From the NCBI RefSeq assembly GCF_017741935.1, contig NZ_JAGHMH010000009.1, positions 1 to 64,000 of the forward strand: DNA of 64,000 bases, written 5' to 3'. The notes under the pieces are model-generated. The model was not told where the DNA came from, searched no databases, and was given only the letters and a program-made list of their open reading frames with translations. The stretch's first letter is position 1. The number at the start of each line of letters is the position of its first letter. The position numbers and the translations under genes are program-made. This document shows, one piece after another, positions 51,018 to 59,450 of the stretch. Source of the DNA: Rhizobium sp. 16-449-1b (lineage in GTDB: Bacteria; Pseudomonadota; Alphaproteobacteria; Rhizobiales; Rhizobiaceae).

Positions 51018-51321
51018 GGTCGCGTGTCCTTTTGACTTGAGCTGCGAGCCGGAGCACTTGAGGCCCGGCGAATGAGGTAATCTACGGATTGCCCGTACTG
51101 TCTTTGAAGTCGCTATCTGTGAAATCGTGCCCGCGCGTTTGGCTTACATCATAAACGTCGGCGAGTACCCCATCGTTCCCGTCTCGGGCTGCCGCAACGA
51201 AGACGTCCAAGGGCAATCTAGCCCCGGCGCAAGACCGCTGCGATTTGCCATATGCCCGCACAGTGCCTCCTACAATGGACGGAACGACCAGTTACCAAGA
51301 CTATCGCTATTCCAGGGCCAT

Positions 51322-51336
51322 AATGTCAAGGACATT
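51322..51336. promoter_or_regulatory. Inverted repeat 1 before the SorC-type regulator
   Basis: AATGTC and GACATT are perfect six-base arms around AAG. The GACA/TGTC half-sites recur in the next repeat 14 bases downstream. Position about 105 bases before the regulator start. Confidence 0.6.
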
Positions 51337-51349
51337 TGTGCATTTCAAT

Positions 51350-51363
51350 TGACATAAGTGTCA
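51350..51363. promoter_or_regulatory. Inverted repeat 2 before the SorC-type regulator
   Basis: TGACA and TGTCA are perfect arms around TAAG, about 77 bases before the regulator start. With repeat 1 it forms a tandem pair whose centres are about 27 bases apart, fit for a tetrameric SorC-type protein. Confidence 0.6.
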
Positions 51364-51439
51364 CACCGGTCATTATCGCGGCGACAAACCATGCCCTGTC
51401 TTGAGCAGGATCTAGGGCGCCTTTGCTTTTGGAGGAGAT

Positions 51440-52423
51440 GTGGTCAAGCTAAAACGCGGCACGCACACCGCCTATTCGGAAGCCTCCTCGCTCAGACTGC
51501 GCGCTGCCTGGCTCTATTATAACCAGGGATTGACGCAAAAAGATGTCGCCGAGCAGCTCGGCATCAGCCGCACGACCGTCATCCGGCTGCTCGACGAGGC
51601 GATGAAGCGCAGCGAGGTGCAGATCTGGATCAACGATTCGATCGGCGATTGCGTCGAGCTGTCGGTGAAGCTGGAGCGCGCCTACGGCCTGGACGAGGCG
51701 ATCGTCGTGCCCGCTCCCGTCACCGCCGATCCGAATGCGCTGGCCAAGAGCGTCGGCCTGGCGCTCGGCCAGTTTCTCTCAGAAGCCATTCCCGACAATT
51801 ACACCATCGGCGTCGGCTGGGGCCGCACCATGACTGCCTCGCTGTCGAGCTTCCGCCCGCCGCGCCGCGACAATTGCAAGGTCGTCTCGCTCCTCGGCGG
51901 CATCGTCGCCGTCCACCAGACCAACCCGATCGACTACACCTGGCGGCTCGCAAGCCAGCTCGGCGCCGAGTGCTATATGTTCCTCGCGCCGTTGCTGGTC
52001 GATTCCACCGAGACCAAGCGCAACCTCATCGAAAAGTGCGGCCTCGACACCATCTATCGGCTCGCCGAAACGCTTGATCTCGCCATCGTCAGCTGCGGCG
52101 ATATCGGCCCGCATTCGACCTCGCTGTCGGAGGGGTGGATCTCCAAGGGCGAATTGCAGGAGCTGATCGATGCCGGCTGCGTCTGCGACACCATGTTCAA
52201 TTTCCTCGACAAGGACGGCAACACCGTCGATCATTCGATCAACAGCCGGGTCATGTCCGTCGATCTCGATACGCTGAAGAAGGCCAAGCACATCGTGCTC
52301 TCTTCCGGCGGTGCCCACCGGGCGATTGCCATCAGCGCCACCATCAAGCGCATCGGCTGCAACACGCTGATCACAGACGAAAGCGCCGCCCGCGCCCTGA
52401 TCGAGCTCGCCGAAGCCGCCTGA
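51440..52423 (+). CDS. SorC/DeoR-type sugar-responsive transcriptional regulator
   Basis: A 327-residue regulator. The N-terminal helix-turn-helix (AAWLYYNQGLTQKDVAEQLG, then ISRTTVIRLLDEA, residues 22-55) leads to a SorC-type sugar-phosphate-binding domain with IGVGWGRTMTASLSSF near 133, SLLGGIVAVH near 155 and HIVLSSGGAHRAIAISA near 283. Such regulators sense phosphorylated sugars. The start is GTG at 51440 after GGAGGAG. Two tandem inverted repeats lie just upstream. It is divergent from transaldolase, so control of pentose or polyol phosphate metabolism is plausible, though the true targets could lie elsewhere. Confidence 0.86.
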   Translation: MVKLKRGTHTAYSEASSLRLRAAWLYYNQGLTQKDVAEQLGISRTTVIRLLDEAMKRSEVQIWINDSIGDCVELSVKLERAYGLDEAIVVPAPVTADPNALAKSVGLALGQFLSEAIPDNYTIGVGWGRTMTASLSSFRPPRRDNCKVVSLLGGIVAVHQTNPIDYTWRLASQLGAECYMFLAPLLVDSTETKRNLIEKCGLDTIYRLAETLDLAIVSCGDIGPHSTSLSEGWISKGELQELIDAGCVCDTMFNFLDKDGNTVDHSINSRVMSVDLDTLKKAKHIVLSSGGAHRAIAISATIKRIGCNTLITDESAARALIELAEAA

Positions 52424-52488
52424 CGCATCGGGCGCATCGGCGACACATATCGCATCATCCAGACGCCGGTCATTTGCGTAAATGCTGC

Positions 52489-52917
52489 ATGACCAAAGCC
52501 GCAGACAACGCTTCCACCGACCACGCGGAAAGCCCAACCGGCAGATTTGTCCTGGCCGGCCTCTACATGATCGCCGGCTGCGCGCACCTGCTCTTCCCAG
52601 CCGCGTTCCTGTCGATCACTCCGGATTGGGTTCCCTTCCCAGCTGCGGTGATCGCGTTCACCGGCCTGTGCGAAATTGCCGGCGCGATCGGCCTGACGAC
52701 TGAACGGTTGCGCCGCTCGGCCGGCATCTGTCTGGCGCTTTATGCCGTCTGTGTTTTCCCGGCCAACATCAAGCACGCCATCGACGATCTCGGCTCGACC
52801 ACGGCCGTCTTGGGCTGGTGGTATCATCTGCCGCGCCTCGCCCTGCAGCCGGTCATCGTCTGGTGGGCGCTGCTTGCCGGCAAGGTGACGCGCTGGCCAT
52901 TGCCGGCATCGCACTGA
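52489..52917 (+). CDS. DoxX-like membrane protein
   Basis: A 142-residue protein with four hydrophobic segments: residues 22-42 (AGLYMIAGCAHLLFP), 50-72 (AAVIAFTGLCEIAGAIGL), 78-96 and 110-133. HLLFP and the internal Glu in GLCEIAGA resemble DoxX-like proteins annotated as DoxX family or DUF417-like. The first 18 residues are polar. It differs clearly from the DoxX protein at 2042. The ATG at 52489 has no strong ribosome site; the frame is open upstream but overlaps the regulator gene. Function unknown. Confidence 0.72.
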   Translation: MTKAADNASTDHAESPTGRFVLAGLYMIAGCAHLLFPAAFLSITPDWVPFPAAVIAFTGLCEIAGAIGLTTERLRRSAGICLALYAVCVFPANIKHAIDDLGSTTAVLGWWYHLPRLALQPVIVWWALLAGKVTRWPLPASH

Positions 52918-53070
52918 TATCGGTCCAGCGGGCGGAACTGAAACGCTCGACATGGCGTGATTGGCCGGCGCATGATCGTTCTGCGTCAAACCGCCACGTC
53001 GTACGCGCCAGGCCATTTGATAATAGCCAAGGGAAGAACTGGCCGTGGGGGCACAGTCAGGAGGCAAGAT

Positions 53071-54375
53071 TTGTCGAAGCGTAGCTTTTCGTTTCCCGTA
53101 GCCGACGTCCGGGCCCGCGCGCTCGGCGAAATCCATTCGCGCCCCTATACCCTCATCCCCATCTCCCGCGTCATCTTCCAGGTGGCCTTCCTGACCGAAG
53201 CCAACTTCGTCGCCGACCAGGCGATCCTGAAGGCGCTCTCGCTCGCCCAGGGTGTTCCGGCGCCCGCCGCCGACACCAGCCATCACACGATGAGCTGGGG
53301 CAGTGGCACGCTGCGCTGGGAGCGCCACACGGAATTCTCGACCTACTTCTGGGACACGCCGGCGCCGGCGGAATTCGGCGCCGAGATCCCGGTCAATCCC
53401 TTCGGCGCCAGCTTTGCTGCACCCGGCCCCTTCATCTCCGGCGTGCGTATCGAGATCCGCCCCGATAGCGAGGATGTCGCCGACGTCATCGCCAATTTCG
53501 ACCCGACCAGCCTCTGCCAGAGCATGGTGGCCGACAGCCAGGCGACTGTCATTACCGACTTCCGCCAGGACGGCGACGGGCTGACCAAGTTCCTGGTGCT
53601 CGACCACGGCATGACGGATGGCGCCCGTGGCATGCTCGCCCAACGCCTGCTCGACATCGAGACCTATAGAACGCTGGCGATGATGGGCCTGCCGCTGGCG
53701 CAGACGCTGTCGCCCGAGATCCGCCAGATCGAGACGAGCTTCACCGCCATCACGCAGGGCATGAAGCAGCATGCGCGCGCCGAAGCCGACGCCACGCTGT
53801 CGGAGATCACCCGCCTCGCCGCCGAGCTCGAGGCCAATGCTGCCCTTAGCCTCTACCGCTTCGGCGCCAGCCGCGCCTACTACAACATCGTGCTCGAGCG
53901 CGTCGCCATGCTGGCCGAGAAAGCGCTCCCCGGCAACGAGACGCTCGGCGCCTTCCTGCAGCGTCGGCTGGCGCCCGCCATGCGCACCTGCCAGTCGGTC
54001 GAGGAGCGACAGGCGGACTTGTCGCGCAAGCTCGCCCGCGCAACGGCCCTTCTGCGCAGCTGGATCGATGTCGAATTGGAAAAGTTCAACACCGAGATCC
54101 TGGCCTCGATGGACAAGCGCGCGCACCTGCAACTGCGCCTGCAGCAGACGGTCGAAGGCCTGTCGGTCGCCGCCATCTCCTATTACGTCATCGGCCTTGT
54201 CGGCTATCTCGCCAAGCTTCTGCATGGCGTCGGCCTCGAGATCGCGCCGGAGACGCTGACCGGCGCCGCCGTGCCCTTCGTCGTCCTCGGCGTCTGGCTC
54301 ACCGTGCGCCGCATTCGCAGCAAGCATAGCGACGACCACGTCAAAGAGGCCAACCGCCCCGACGCGCTGAGCTGA
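53071..54375 (+). CDS. DUF3422 family protein with C-terminal membrane segments
   Basis: A 434-residue protein of the DUF3422 family. Conserved early parts are ARALGEIHSRPYTLI near residue 11 and HHTMSWGSGTLRWERHTEFSTYF near 71-93. A long helical, coiled-coil-like part covers about 215-360, and two membrane segments lie at 370-390 and 400-418 (SYYVIGLVGYLAKLL and GAAVPFVVLGVWLTV). The topology, cytoplasmic body plus two C-terminal helices, recalls CorA-like proteins, but no GMN motif is seen. The start is almost certainly TTG at 53071, six bases after AGGAGG. Function unknown; common in alphaproteobacteria. Confidence 0.82.
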   Translation: MSKRSFSFPVADVRARALGEIHSRPYTLIPISRVIFQVAFLTEANFVADQAILKALSLAQGVPAPAADTSHHTMSWGSGTLRWERHTEFSTYFWDTPAPAEFGAEIPVNPFGASFAAPGPFISGVRIEIRPDSEDVADVIANFDPTSLCQSMVADSQATVITDFRQDGDGLTKFLVLDHGMTDGARGMLAQRLLDIETYRTLAMMGLPLAQTLSPEIRQIETSFTAITQGMKQHARAEADATLSEITRLAAELEANAALSLYRFGASRAYYNIVLERVAMLAEKALPGNETLGAFLQRRLAPAMRTCQSVEERQADLSRKLARATALLRSWIDVELEKFNTEILASMDKRAHLQLRLQQTVEGLSVAAISYYVIGLVGYLAKLLHGVGLEIAPETLTGAAVPFVVLGVWLTVRRIRSKHSDDHVKEANRPDALS

Positions 54376-54582
54376 TCCGAAAGGCCGGCAGCACGCTCAC
54401 CTGCCGATCTCTTTCCGCACGCATCTCTGCGTCCGGCCGAAGCGTCATATATCCTTCATGACACGCTGCTTATTTGGCGCCATGAGTGGCCTTGCCGTGC
54501 GTGCTTTCATGATATCGTCATGCGGCGCAAAGCTAGGCAGCTCCACAAGCGTCCGAAGCGACAAATCTGAACAGGGATCGAG

Positions 54583-55500
54583 ATGACCACCATGAGAGGC
54601 ACGCCTTCAACCGACTGGCTCGAGGCCGAACTGGCCGATACGCTGGATGAAGACTATGAACTCGAGCTCTCCGAGCCGGCGCTGTCCGAGGAAATCCGCA
54701 AGATCTACCGCAAGGCGCATCCGCCATCGATGCCGCGCATCGAGTATTTCCGTTCGCTGATCGCGCTGCAGTCCGAGCTGATCCGCCTGCAGGATTGGGT
54801 CACCTATCACAAGGAAAAGGTGGTCGTGATCTTCGAAGGTCGCGATTCCGCCGGCAAGGGTGGCGTCATCAAGCGCATCACCCAGCGCCTCAACCCGCGT
54901 GTCGCCCGCGTCGTGGCGCTTCCGGCACCATCGGACCGCGAGAAGTCGCAGTGGTACTTCCAGCGCTACGTGCCGCATCTGCCTGCTGGCGGCGAGATCG
55001 TGCTCTTCGACCGCTCCTGGTACAACCGCTCCGGCGTCGAACGCGTCATGGGCTTTGCCGACGAGGATCAGGTCGAGCAGTTCTTCAACGACGTGCCCGA
55101 ATTCGAACGCATGCTGGTCCGTTCCGGCATCCGCCTCGTCAAATACTGGTTCTCGATCACCGACGAGGAACAGCAGCTGCGCTTCCTCGTGCGCATCCAC
55201 GATCCGCTGAAGCAGTGGAAGCTGTCGCCGATGGACCTGCAGTCGCGCATCCGCTGGGAGGCCTACACCAAGGCCAAGGAAGAAACCTTCGCCCGCACCA
55301 ACATCCCGGAAGCCCCGTGGCACATCGTCGAAGGCAACGACAAGAAGCGCGCGCGCCTGAACTGCATCGACCATCTGCTGTCGCAGTTCCCCTACGAGGA
55401 CGTGCCGCACGAGGAGATCGCCCTGCCGGAGCGCGTCTTCAACCCGGATTACGAGCGCAAGGTCCTGCCGCCGGAGTTGTACGTTCCGTCGAAGTATTGA
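54583..55500 (+). CDS. ppk2: Polyphosphate kinase 2 (class I, one domain)
   Basis: A 305-residue PPK2-family kinase transferring phosphate between polyphosphate and nucleoside di- or monophosphates in the cytoplasm. Walker A is FEGRDSAGKGGVIKRI near residues 87-102. Walker B and lid motifs follow as VLFDRSWYNRSGVERVMGF near 145-163. FWFSITDEEQ-like and SRIRWEAYTKAKEE near 220 also match. The first 40 residues are acidic and variable. Single-domain class I enzymes favour making NTP from NDP, but class cannot be fixed by eye. GGGATCGAG precedes the ATG. It stands alone, with a 207-base gap before it that likely holds its promoter. Confidence 0.93.
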   Translation: MTTMRGTPSTDWLEAELADTLDEDYELELSEPALSEEIRKIYRKAHPPSMPRIEYFRSLIALQSELIRLQDWVTYHKEKVVVIFEGRDSAGKGGVIKRITQRLNPRVARVVALPAPSDREKSQWYFQRYVPHLPAGGEIVLFDRSWYNRSGVERVMGFADEDQVEQFFNDVPEFERMLVRSGIRLVKYWFSITDEEQQLRFLVRIHDPLKQWKLSPMDLQSRIRWEAYTKAKEETFARTNIPEAPWHIVEGNDKKRARLNCIDHLLSQFPYEDVPHEEIALPERVFNPDYERKVLPPELYVPSKY

Positions 55501-55571
55501 TTGGAGGCGCGTGATGTAGAGACGTCGGCGGGTGAGGCTCTCATCCGCCGGCTCCATCACAGGCAGCCCAT

Positions 55572-56129
55572 CTAGGCGCGTGCCCGCGCCTTCTGCCCAG
55601 CATCGCGGATCAGATCGAAGACCGCCTTGGGCTTGGCTATGCCGAGCAGCTGTGGTGTCGGATCGAGTGATGGCATCCAGACCGCCATCGACCGATTGCC
55701 GAAAAAAGAGACAGACGGCCCGAAGCGGATATCACCCTTTGTGTTGCCGTCACCAACCAGATTGAGTTCCGGCAGACGATCCAACTCGAGCGACGTGAAG
55801 CGCGCAAAAGGGGAAGACCGCAAAATGAGTACCCGCTGATCGGTCACGGCATAGACGGTGCGGCCACGCAGCCAGGCATCGACAACAAAGCGGCCAACGG
55901 CGAAGAAAATCCCGATGCCGACGAACATCGCACCCCAGAGATAAAAGAACACCGGCGCACCCGTCCGCGTAACCATGACAAGCCAGAAGACAGCGAAAGC
56001 GAGCCACACGGCGCTAAACGGGATCATCAGCGCATCACGGCTGGTAAACATCAGCCCTTGCGCCGGCACGCCGCGCCATAGCACCTGCTCGCCACGGACC
56101 AACCTGGAATTCAAGTCATCAGCAGTCAT
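55572..56129 (-). CDS. Membrane protein with bacterial PH-like domain
   Basis: A 185-residue protein. RGEQVLWRGVPAQGL near residue 15 is the usual lead-in of bacterial PH-like (bPH) membrane proteins. Two hydrophobic segments lie at 38-58 and 63-85 (FSAVWLAFAVFWLVMV, FYLWGAMFVGIGIFFAVG). A beta-rich part follows, with YAVTDQRVLILRSSPF near 98 and a late GIAKPKAVFDLIR. GGGAG precedes the ATG at 56129, which is preferred to one 24 bases upstream. Function unknown. Confidence 0.75.
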   Translation of the reverse strand: MTADDLNSRLVRGEQVLWRGVPAQGLMFTSRDALMIPFSAVWLAFAVFWLVMVTRTGAPVFFYLWGAMFVGIGIFFAVGRFVVDAWLRGRTVYAVTDQRVLILRSSPFARFTSLELDRLPELNLVGDGNTKGDIRFGPSVSFFGNRSMAVWMPSLDPTPQLLGIAKPKAVFDLIRDAGQKARARA

Positions 56130-56243
56130 GCGCCGCTCCCAAACACGTTCCATCGCCAGGACAATAGAGCGCCAGAATTAACGTTCGACTACAGACAGAC
56201 TACCATTGCGCGCATTTTTCCACCAAACAATCGACCCTTCCGA

Positions 56244-57116
56244 TCAAGCGTGCGCCGACTCCCACCCCAGCATCGCCCGCTTGCGCGTCAGCCCCCAGTG
56301 ATACCCCGTCAACGCCCCGCTCTTGCCGAGCGCCCGGTGACACGGCACCACGAAGGAGATCGGATTGGCGCCCACCGCAGCCCCCACCGCCCGCATCGCC
56401 GTCGGGCGGCCGATGTCGCTGGCGATGTCGCTATAAGTGACGGCCTTGCCGAAGGGGATCTTGAGCAAGCTCTCCCAGACCTGAACCTGGAAATCGGTGC
56501 CAATAAGCACCACACGCAGTGGCTGCTCGGACGTCCAGCGTCCCGGCTCGAAGATGCGTGCCGCGTAAGGAGCCGTCGCCTCGCGATCCTCGACATAGTC
56601 GGCGTTCGGCCACCGACAGGTCATGTCCTTGAGGCAGGCCGCTTCGCCGCCGATATCGGCGAAGGCAAGGCCGGCCAGACCACGGTCGGTCGCCATGACC
56701 AGCGCAATGCCGAAGGGTGACGTGTGAAAGCCGTAGCGGATCGTCAGACCACCGCCGCGCGCCTTCCATTCGCCGGGAGACATCGCCTCGTGCGTGACGA
56801 ACAGATCGTGCAGTCGCCCGGGGCCGGAGAGACCAACCTCGAAGGAGGTCTCCAGCAAGGGCAGCTCCTCCTTGCGCAGCAGCCGTTTGGCATGATCGAG
56901 CGTGACCGCCTGCAGGAAGGCCTTTGGCGAAAGCCCGGCCCAGCGGGTGAAGGTCTTCTGCAGCTGCGTCGGCGATTGATTGAGGCGCATGGCGATCGCT
57001 TCCAGCGACGGCTGCTCACGGTAATCCTCGGTGATCAGCTCGATCACCTGGCGGACGGTCTCGTAGTCGGGACCATCGGGCGTGATGTCTTGGTTCAGCT
57101 TGGCTACCATGTTCAT
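56244..57116 (-). CDS. ada: Ada-like AraC/O6-alkylguanine-DNA methyltransferase without N-terminal zinc domain
   Basis: A 290-residue fusion. Residues 20-115 are an AraC-type DNA-binding domain (LEAIAMRLNQSPTQLQKTFTRWAG and AKRLLRKEELPLLETSFEVGLSG). Residues 125-290 are an O6-alkylguanine-DNA alkyltransferase with IPFGKAVTYSDIA near 220 and the acceptor Cys in FVVPCHRALGKSG near 258. The N-terminal Cys-rich domain of E. coli Ada, which takes methyl groups from phosphotriesters and triggers the response, is absent. So it can repair O6-methylguanine but must be controlled differently. AGGAG precedes the ATG at 57116 by seven bases. Confidence 0.9.
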   Translation of the reverse strand: MNMVAKLNQDITPDGPDYETVRQVIELITEDYREQPSLEAIAMRLNQSPTQLQKTFTRWAGLSPKAFLQAVTLDHAKRLLRKEELPLLETSFEVGLSGPGRLHDLFVTHEAMSPGEWKARGGGLTIRYGFHTSPFGIALVMATDRGLAGLAFADIGGEAACLKDMTCRWPNADYVEDREATAPYAARIFEPGRWTSEQPLRVVLIGTDFQVQVWESLLKIPFGKAVTYSDIASDIGRPTAMRAVGAAVGANPISFVVPCHRALGKSGALTGYHWGLTRKRAMLGWESAHA

Positions 57117-57196
57117 GATCTTTCTCCTTGTCACAAGGAGATAGTCAAGCGGCATCGTTGAAGCCACCCGATTCTTGCGCTTGAATTAGATGATTA

Positions 57197-57709
57197 TCAG
57201 ATGCGCTGCTTGACCGTCGCCAGCGCCCGCTTGAACGCCTTGGCGAAGCTTTCGCGATCGTCGGGGTTGAGAAAGCCGCCGATATCCGTCGCCCGCCCCT
57301 GTCCATAAATATGCATGGAGAGGATGCCGATCTCGTCGTGGCGGCGCACCGAAAAGCGCGTCCAGAACGGGTTGAAGTGATGCTCGACCGTGCGCCCCGA
57401 AGGCGCGATCTTTCGCACGGCGATATCGGTGCGCGAGACGGTCACCATCTCGCGCGCCCTGGCCGAGCGATAGTTCAGCCGGAAGGCGCCGTAGAGGAGC
57501 AGGAAATCGAGCCCGAAGAAGAAGCCGATCGGCCACGCGCCGGTGGCGATGAAGAACAGACCATACAGCAGGCAAACGCCACCCGACAGCAGCAGGAGCA
57601 CCCTGAACCCCTTGCGGCCGAGCGACCGGTGGGGAAAGAGCTCGGCTGAAAACACGGGCTGGTCCAAAACCGCCTGCTGACCAGCGCTGTCGGCGTTGCT
57701 TTCCATCAT
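57197..57709 (-). CDS. DUF2244 membrane protein
   Basis: A 170-residue protein with two hydrophobic segments (residues 37-55 and 60-80: VLLLLSGGVCLLYGLFFIATG and FFFGLDFLLLYGAF) followed by a soluble beta-rich domain with VTVSRTDIAVRKIAPSG near 94 and FNPFWTRFSVRR near 116. This is the DUF2244 layout. Starts are possible at 57733, 57709 and 57706. The first overlaps the nth start codon itself, so I use 57709. In many alphaproteobacteria a DUF2244 gene is back to back with nth, as here. Function unknown. Confidence 0.85.
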   Translation of the reverse strand: MMESNADSAGQQAVLDQPVFSAELFPHRSLGRKGFRVLLLLSGGVCLLYGLFFIATGAWPIGFFFGLDFLLLYGAFRLNYRSARAREMVTVSRTDIAVRKIAPSGRTVEHHFNPFWTRFSVRRHDEIGILSMHIYGQGRATDIGGFLNPDDRESFAKAFKRALATVKQRI

Positions 57710-57731
57710 GGCTGCCGAGTATAGATTGTCC

Positions 57732-58514
57732 ATGTCCAGTCCGAAACTCAAATCCTCCGCCACATCGTCGCAGCCCGAAAAACCCGTCGTTCGCCGCAAG
57801 AAGAAGGCGAACGTCCGCTCCGTCTATAGCGAGGCCGAGCGCGAGGAGATGTTCCGTCGCTTCTCCGTGCAGCGGCCGGAGCCGAAGGGCGAGCTGGAGC
57901 ACTCCAACCCGTTCACGCTTGTCGTCGCCGTGGCGCTCTCGGCGCAGGCGACCGATGCCGGCGTCAACAAGGCGACGCGAGCGCTCTTCAAGGTCGCCGA
58001 TACCCCGCAGAAGATGCTGGATCTCGGCGAGGAGAAGGTGCGCGACTACATCAAGACGATCGGGCTCTATCGCAACAAGGCAAAGAACGTGATCGCCCTG
58101 TCGCGCATGCTGGTCGATGTCTTCGGCGGCGTGGTGCCTCAGACGCGCGACGAGCTGGTGATGCTCCCAGGCGTCGGCCGCAAGACCGCCAATGTCGTGC
58201 TCTCCATGGCCTTCGGCCAGGCGACCATGGCAGTCGACACGCATATCTTCCGGATCGCCAACCGCATCAAGCTGGCGCCGGGCAAGACGCCCGACGAGGT
58301 AGAGGAGCGGCTGATGAAGGTGGTGCCCAAGCACTATCTCTACCACGCCCATCACTGGCTCATCTTGCACGGCCGCTACACCTGCAAGGCCCGCCGCGCC
58401 GAATGCGAGCACTGCGTCATCGCCGATCTCTGTCGCTCGCCCGAAAAGAGCTGCGACATCCCGGCGCCGCTGGTCGAGCTGCCGCCGCAGTTGATCGGCG
58501 AAGCGGTCGACTAA
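57732..58514 (+). CDS. nth: Endonuclease III (DNA glycosylase/AP lyase)
   Basis: A 260-residue base excision repair enzyme removing oxidised pyrimidines and cutting at abasic sites. The helix-hairpin-helix VMLPGVGRKTANVVLSMAF is near residues 146-164, with catalytic Lys near 154 and Asp in VDTHIFRIANR near 172. The iron-sulfur cluster ligands Cys-x6-Cys-x2-Cys-x5-Cys are in CKARRAECEHCVIADLC near 220-236. The first 35 residues are a basic extension beyond E. coli Nth. It is divergent from DUF2244 with only 22 bases between the chosen starts. Confidence 0.96.
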   Translation: MSSPKLKSSATSSQPEKPVVRRKKKANVRSVYSEAEREEMFRRFSVQRPEPKGELEHSNPFTLVVAVALSAQATDAGVNKATRALFKVADTPQKMLDLGEEKVRDYIKTIGLYRNKAKNVIALSRMLVDVFGGVVPQTRDELVMLPGVGRKTANVVLSMAFGQATMAVDTHIFRIANRIKLAPGKTPDEVEERLMKVVPKHYLYHAHHWLILHGRYTCKARRAECEHCVIADLCRSPEKSCDIPAPLVELPPQLIGEAVD

Positions 58515-58517
58515 GGA

Positions 58518-59231
58518 CTAGACCCGAACGCCGAGTTCCTTGCGCGAGAGCAGCTTGTGCAGATGCACCATCATGCCCGCGGCAAACAGCGGCGTCAGCA
58601 GGTTGACGATCGGGATGGCCAGGAAAGCGGTGATCACGAGGCCGGCGAGAAACACCGTCGGCGCATGTTTCTGGCGGAAGAGCCGCGCCTCGGCCGGTCG
58701 GCGGAAGCGCATGGCGGCGAACTCGAAGAATTCCCGACCGAGCAGATAGCCGTTGACGAGGAAGAAGGCGACGAGGTTGACGCCAGGGATGAACAGCAAA
58801 AACAGCGCCACGATATTGCCGACGATGACGACGCCGAGGAACTTGATCGAGCTCAGCATCGCCGGGCCCAGCGGCATGGCGGTGCCGGGCACGTCTTCGG
58901 GATAATCGCGCTTCTCCACCACGTCGGCGACATCGTCGAGAAACAATCCGGCGATCAATGCCGTCACCGGCGACAGCAGAAGTGCCAACCCCAACGCCAG
59001 CCCGATCCCCGCCATGATGGCGAAGACGAAGCCCAGCCAGCCAGCCCAATCGGGCATCGCAGGAAAGAAGCTGGCGACCCAGGGAAAAACGAAAGCCATG
59101 AAGGCGCTGCGCAGCGCAAGCCACAGGCCGATCAGCGCGAGCACGGTCAGCCCGAGCACTTTCCAGAACACCAACCGCGTTTCCGGGGCGAAAAGATTGG
59201 TGATGGAAAGGCGCGCCGCTTCGAGGATCAT
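58518..59231 (-). CDS. EI24/CysZ-like membrane protein
   Basis: A 237-residue inner membrane protein with five or six hydrophobic segments. SPVTALIAGLFLDDVADVVEKRDYP near residues 86-110 and VNGYLLGREFFEFAAMR near 160-176 are characteristic of the EI24 domain. E. coli CysZ of this family carries sulfate, and rhizobial members are annotated as sulfate transporter family proteins; transport here is not proven. GGAGACGTCACC precedes the ATG at 59231. It ends four bases from the convergent nth stop. Confidence 0.82.
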   Translation of the reverse strand: MILEAARLSITNLFAPETRLVFWKVLGLTVLALIGLWLALRSAFMAFVFPWVASFFPAMPDWAGWLGFVFAIMAGIGLALGLALLLSPVTALIAGLFLDDVADVVEKRDYPEDVPGTAMPLGPAMLSSIKFLGVVIVGNIVALFLLFIPGVNLVAFFLVNGYLLGREFFEFAAMRFRRPAEARLFRQKHAPTVFLAGLVITAFLAIPIVNLLTPLFAAGMMVHLHKLLSRKELGVRV

Positions 59232-59450
59232 GGTGACGTCTCCGGTTGTGGCGATGATGTAGGAATCTGATCTTTGAACGGCAAGGCTGAAATTATTTCG
59301 CCGGATTGAGGGAATTGTTGTTCGAAAGCCTTTCATAATATATATTTAAATCAGCATCTAAGATTACTTGCAGGGCGCTCCGAATATTTGCGGACGCAAG
59401 GATTTGTTTCAAGCAGACAGGAAACATCACCCAAAATCGGGACAGCTGCC

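Larger units (their letters stand above)
51018..51439. other. Long intergenic region between transaldolase and SorC-type regulator
   Basis: A 422-base region between divergent genes. It contains two tandem inverted repeats near the regulator (51322-51336 and 51350-51363), listed separately. A short frame at 51127-51357 shows no ribosome site and no family likeness, so I see no gene. The remainder probably holds the two promoters and the leader of the transaldolase gene. Confidence 0.6.

Noticed and set aside
51127..51357. A 76-codon frame in the transaldolase-SorC gap
   Set aside because: It has no ribosome site, no membrane or domain pattern, and overlaps the inverted repeats that look regulatory.
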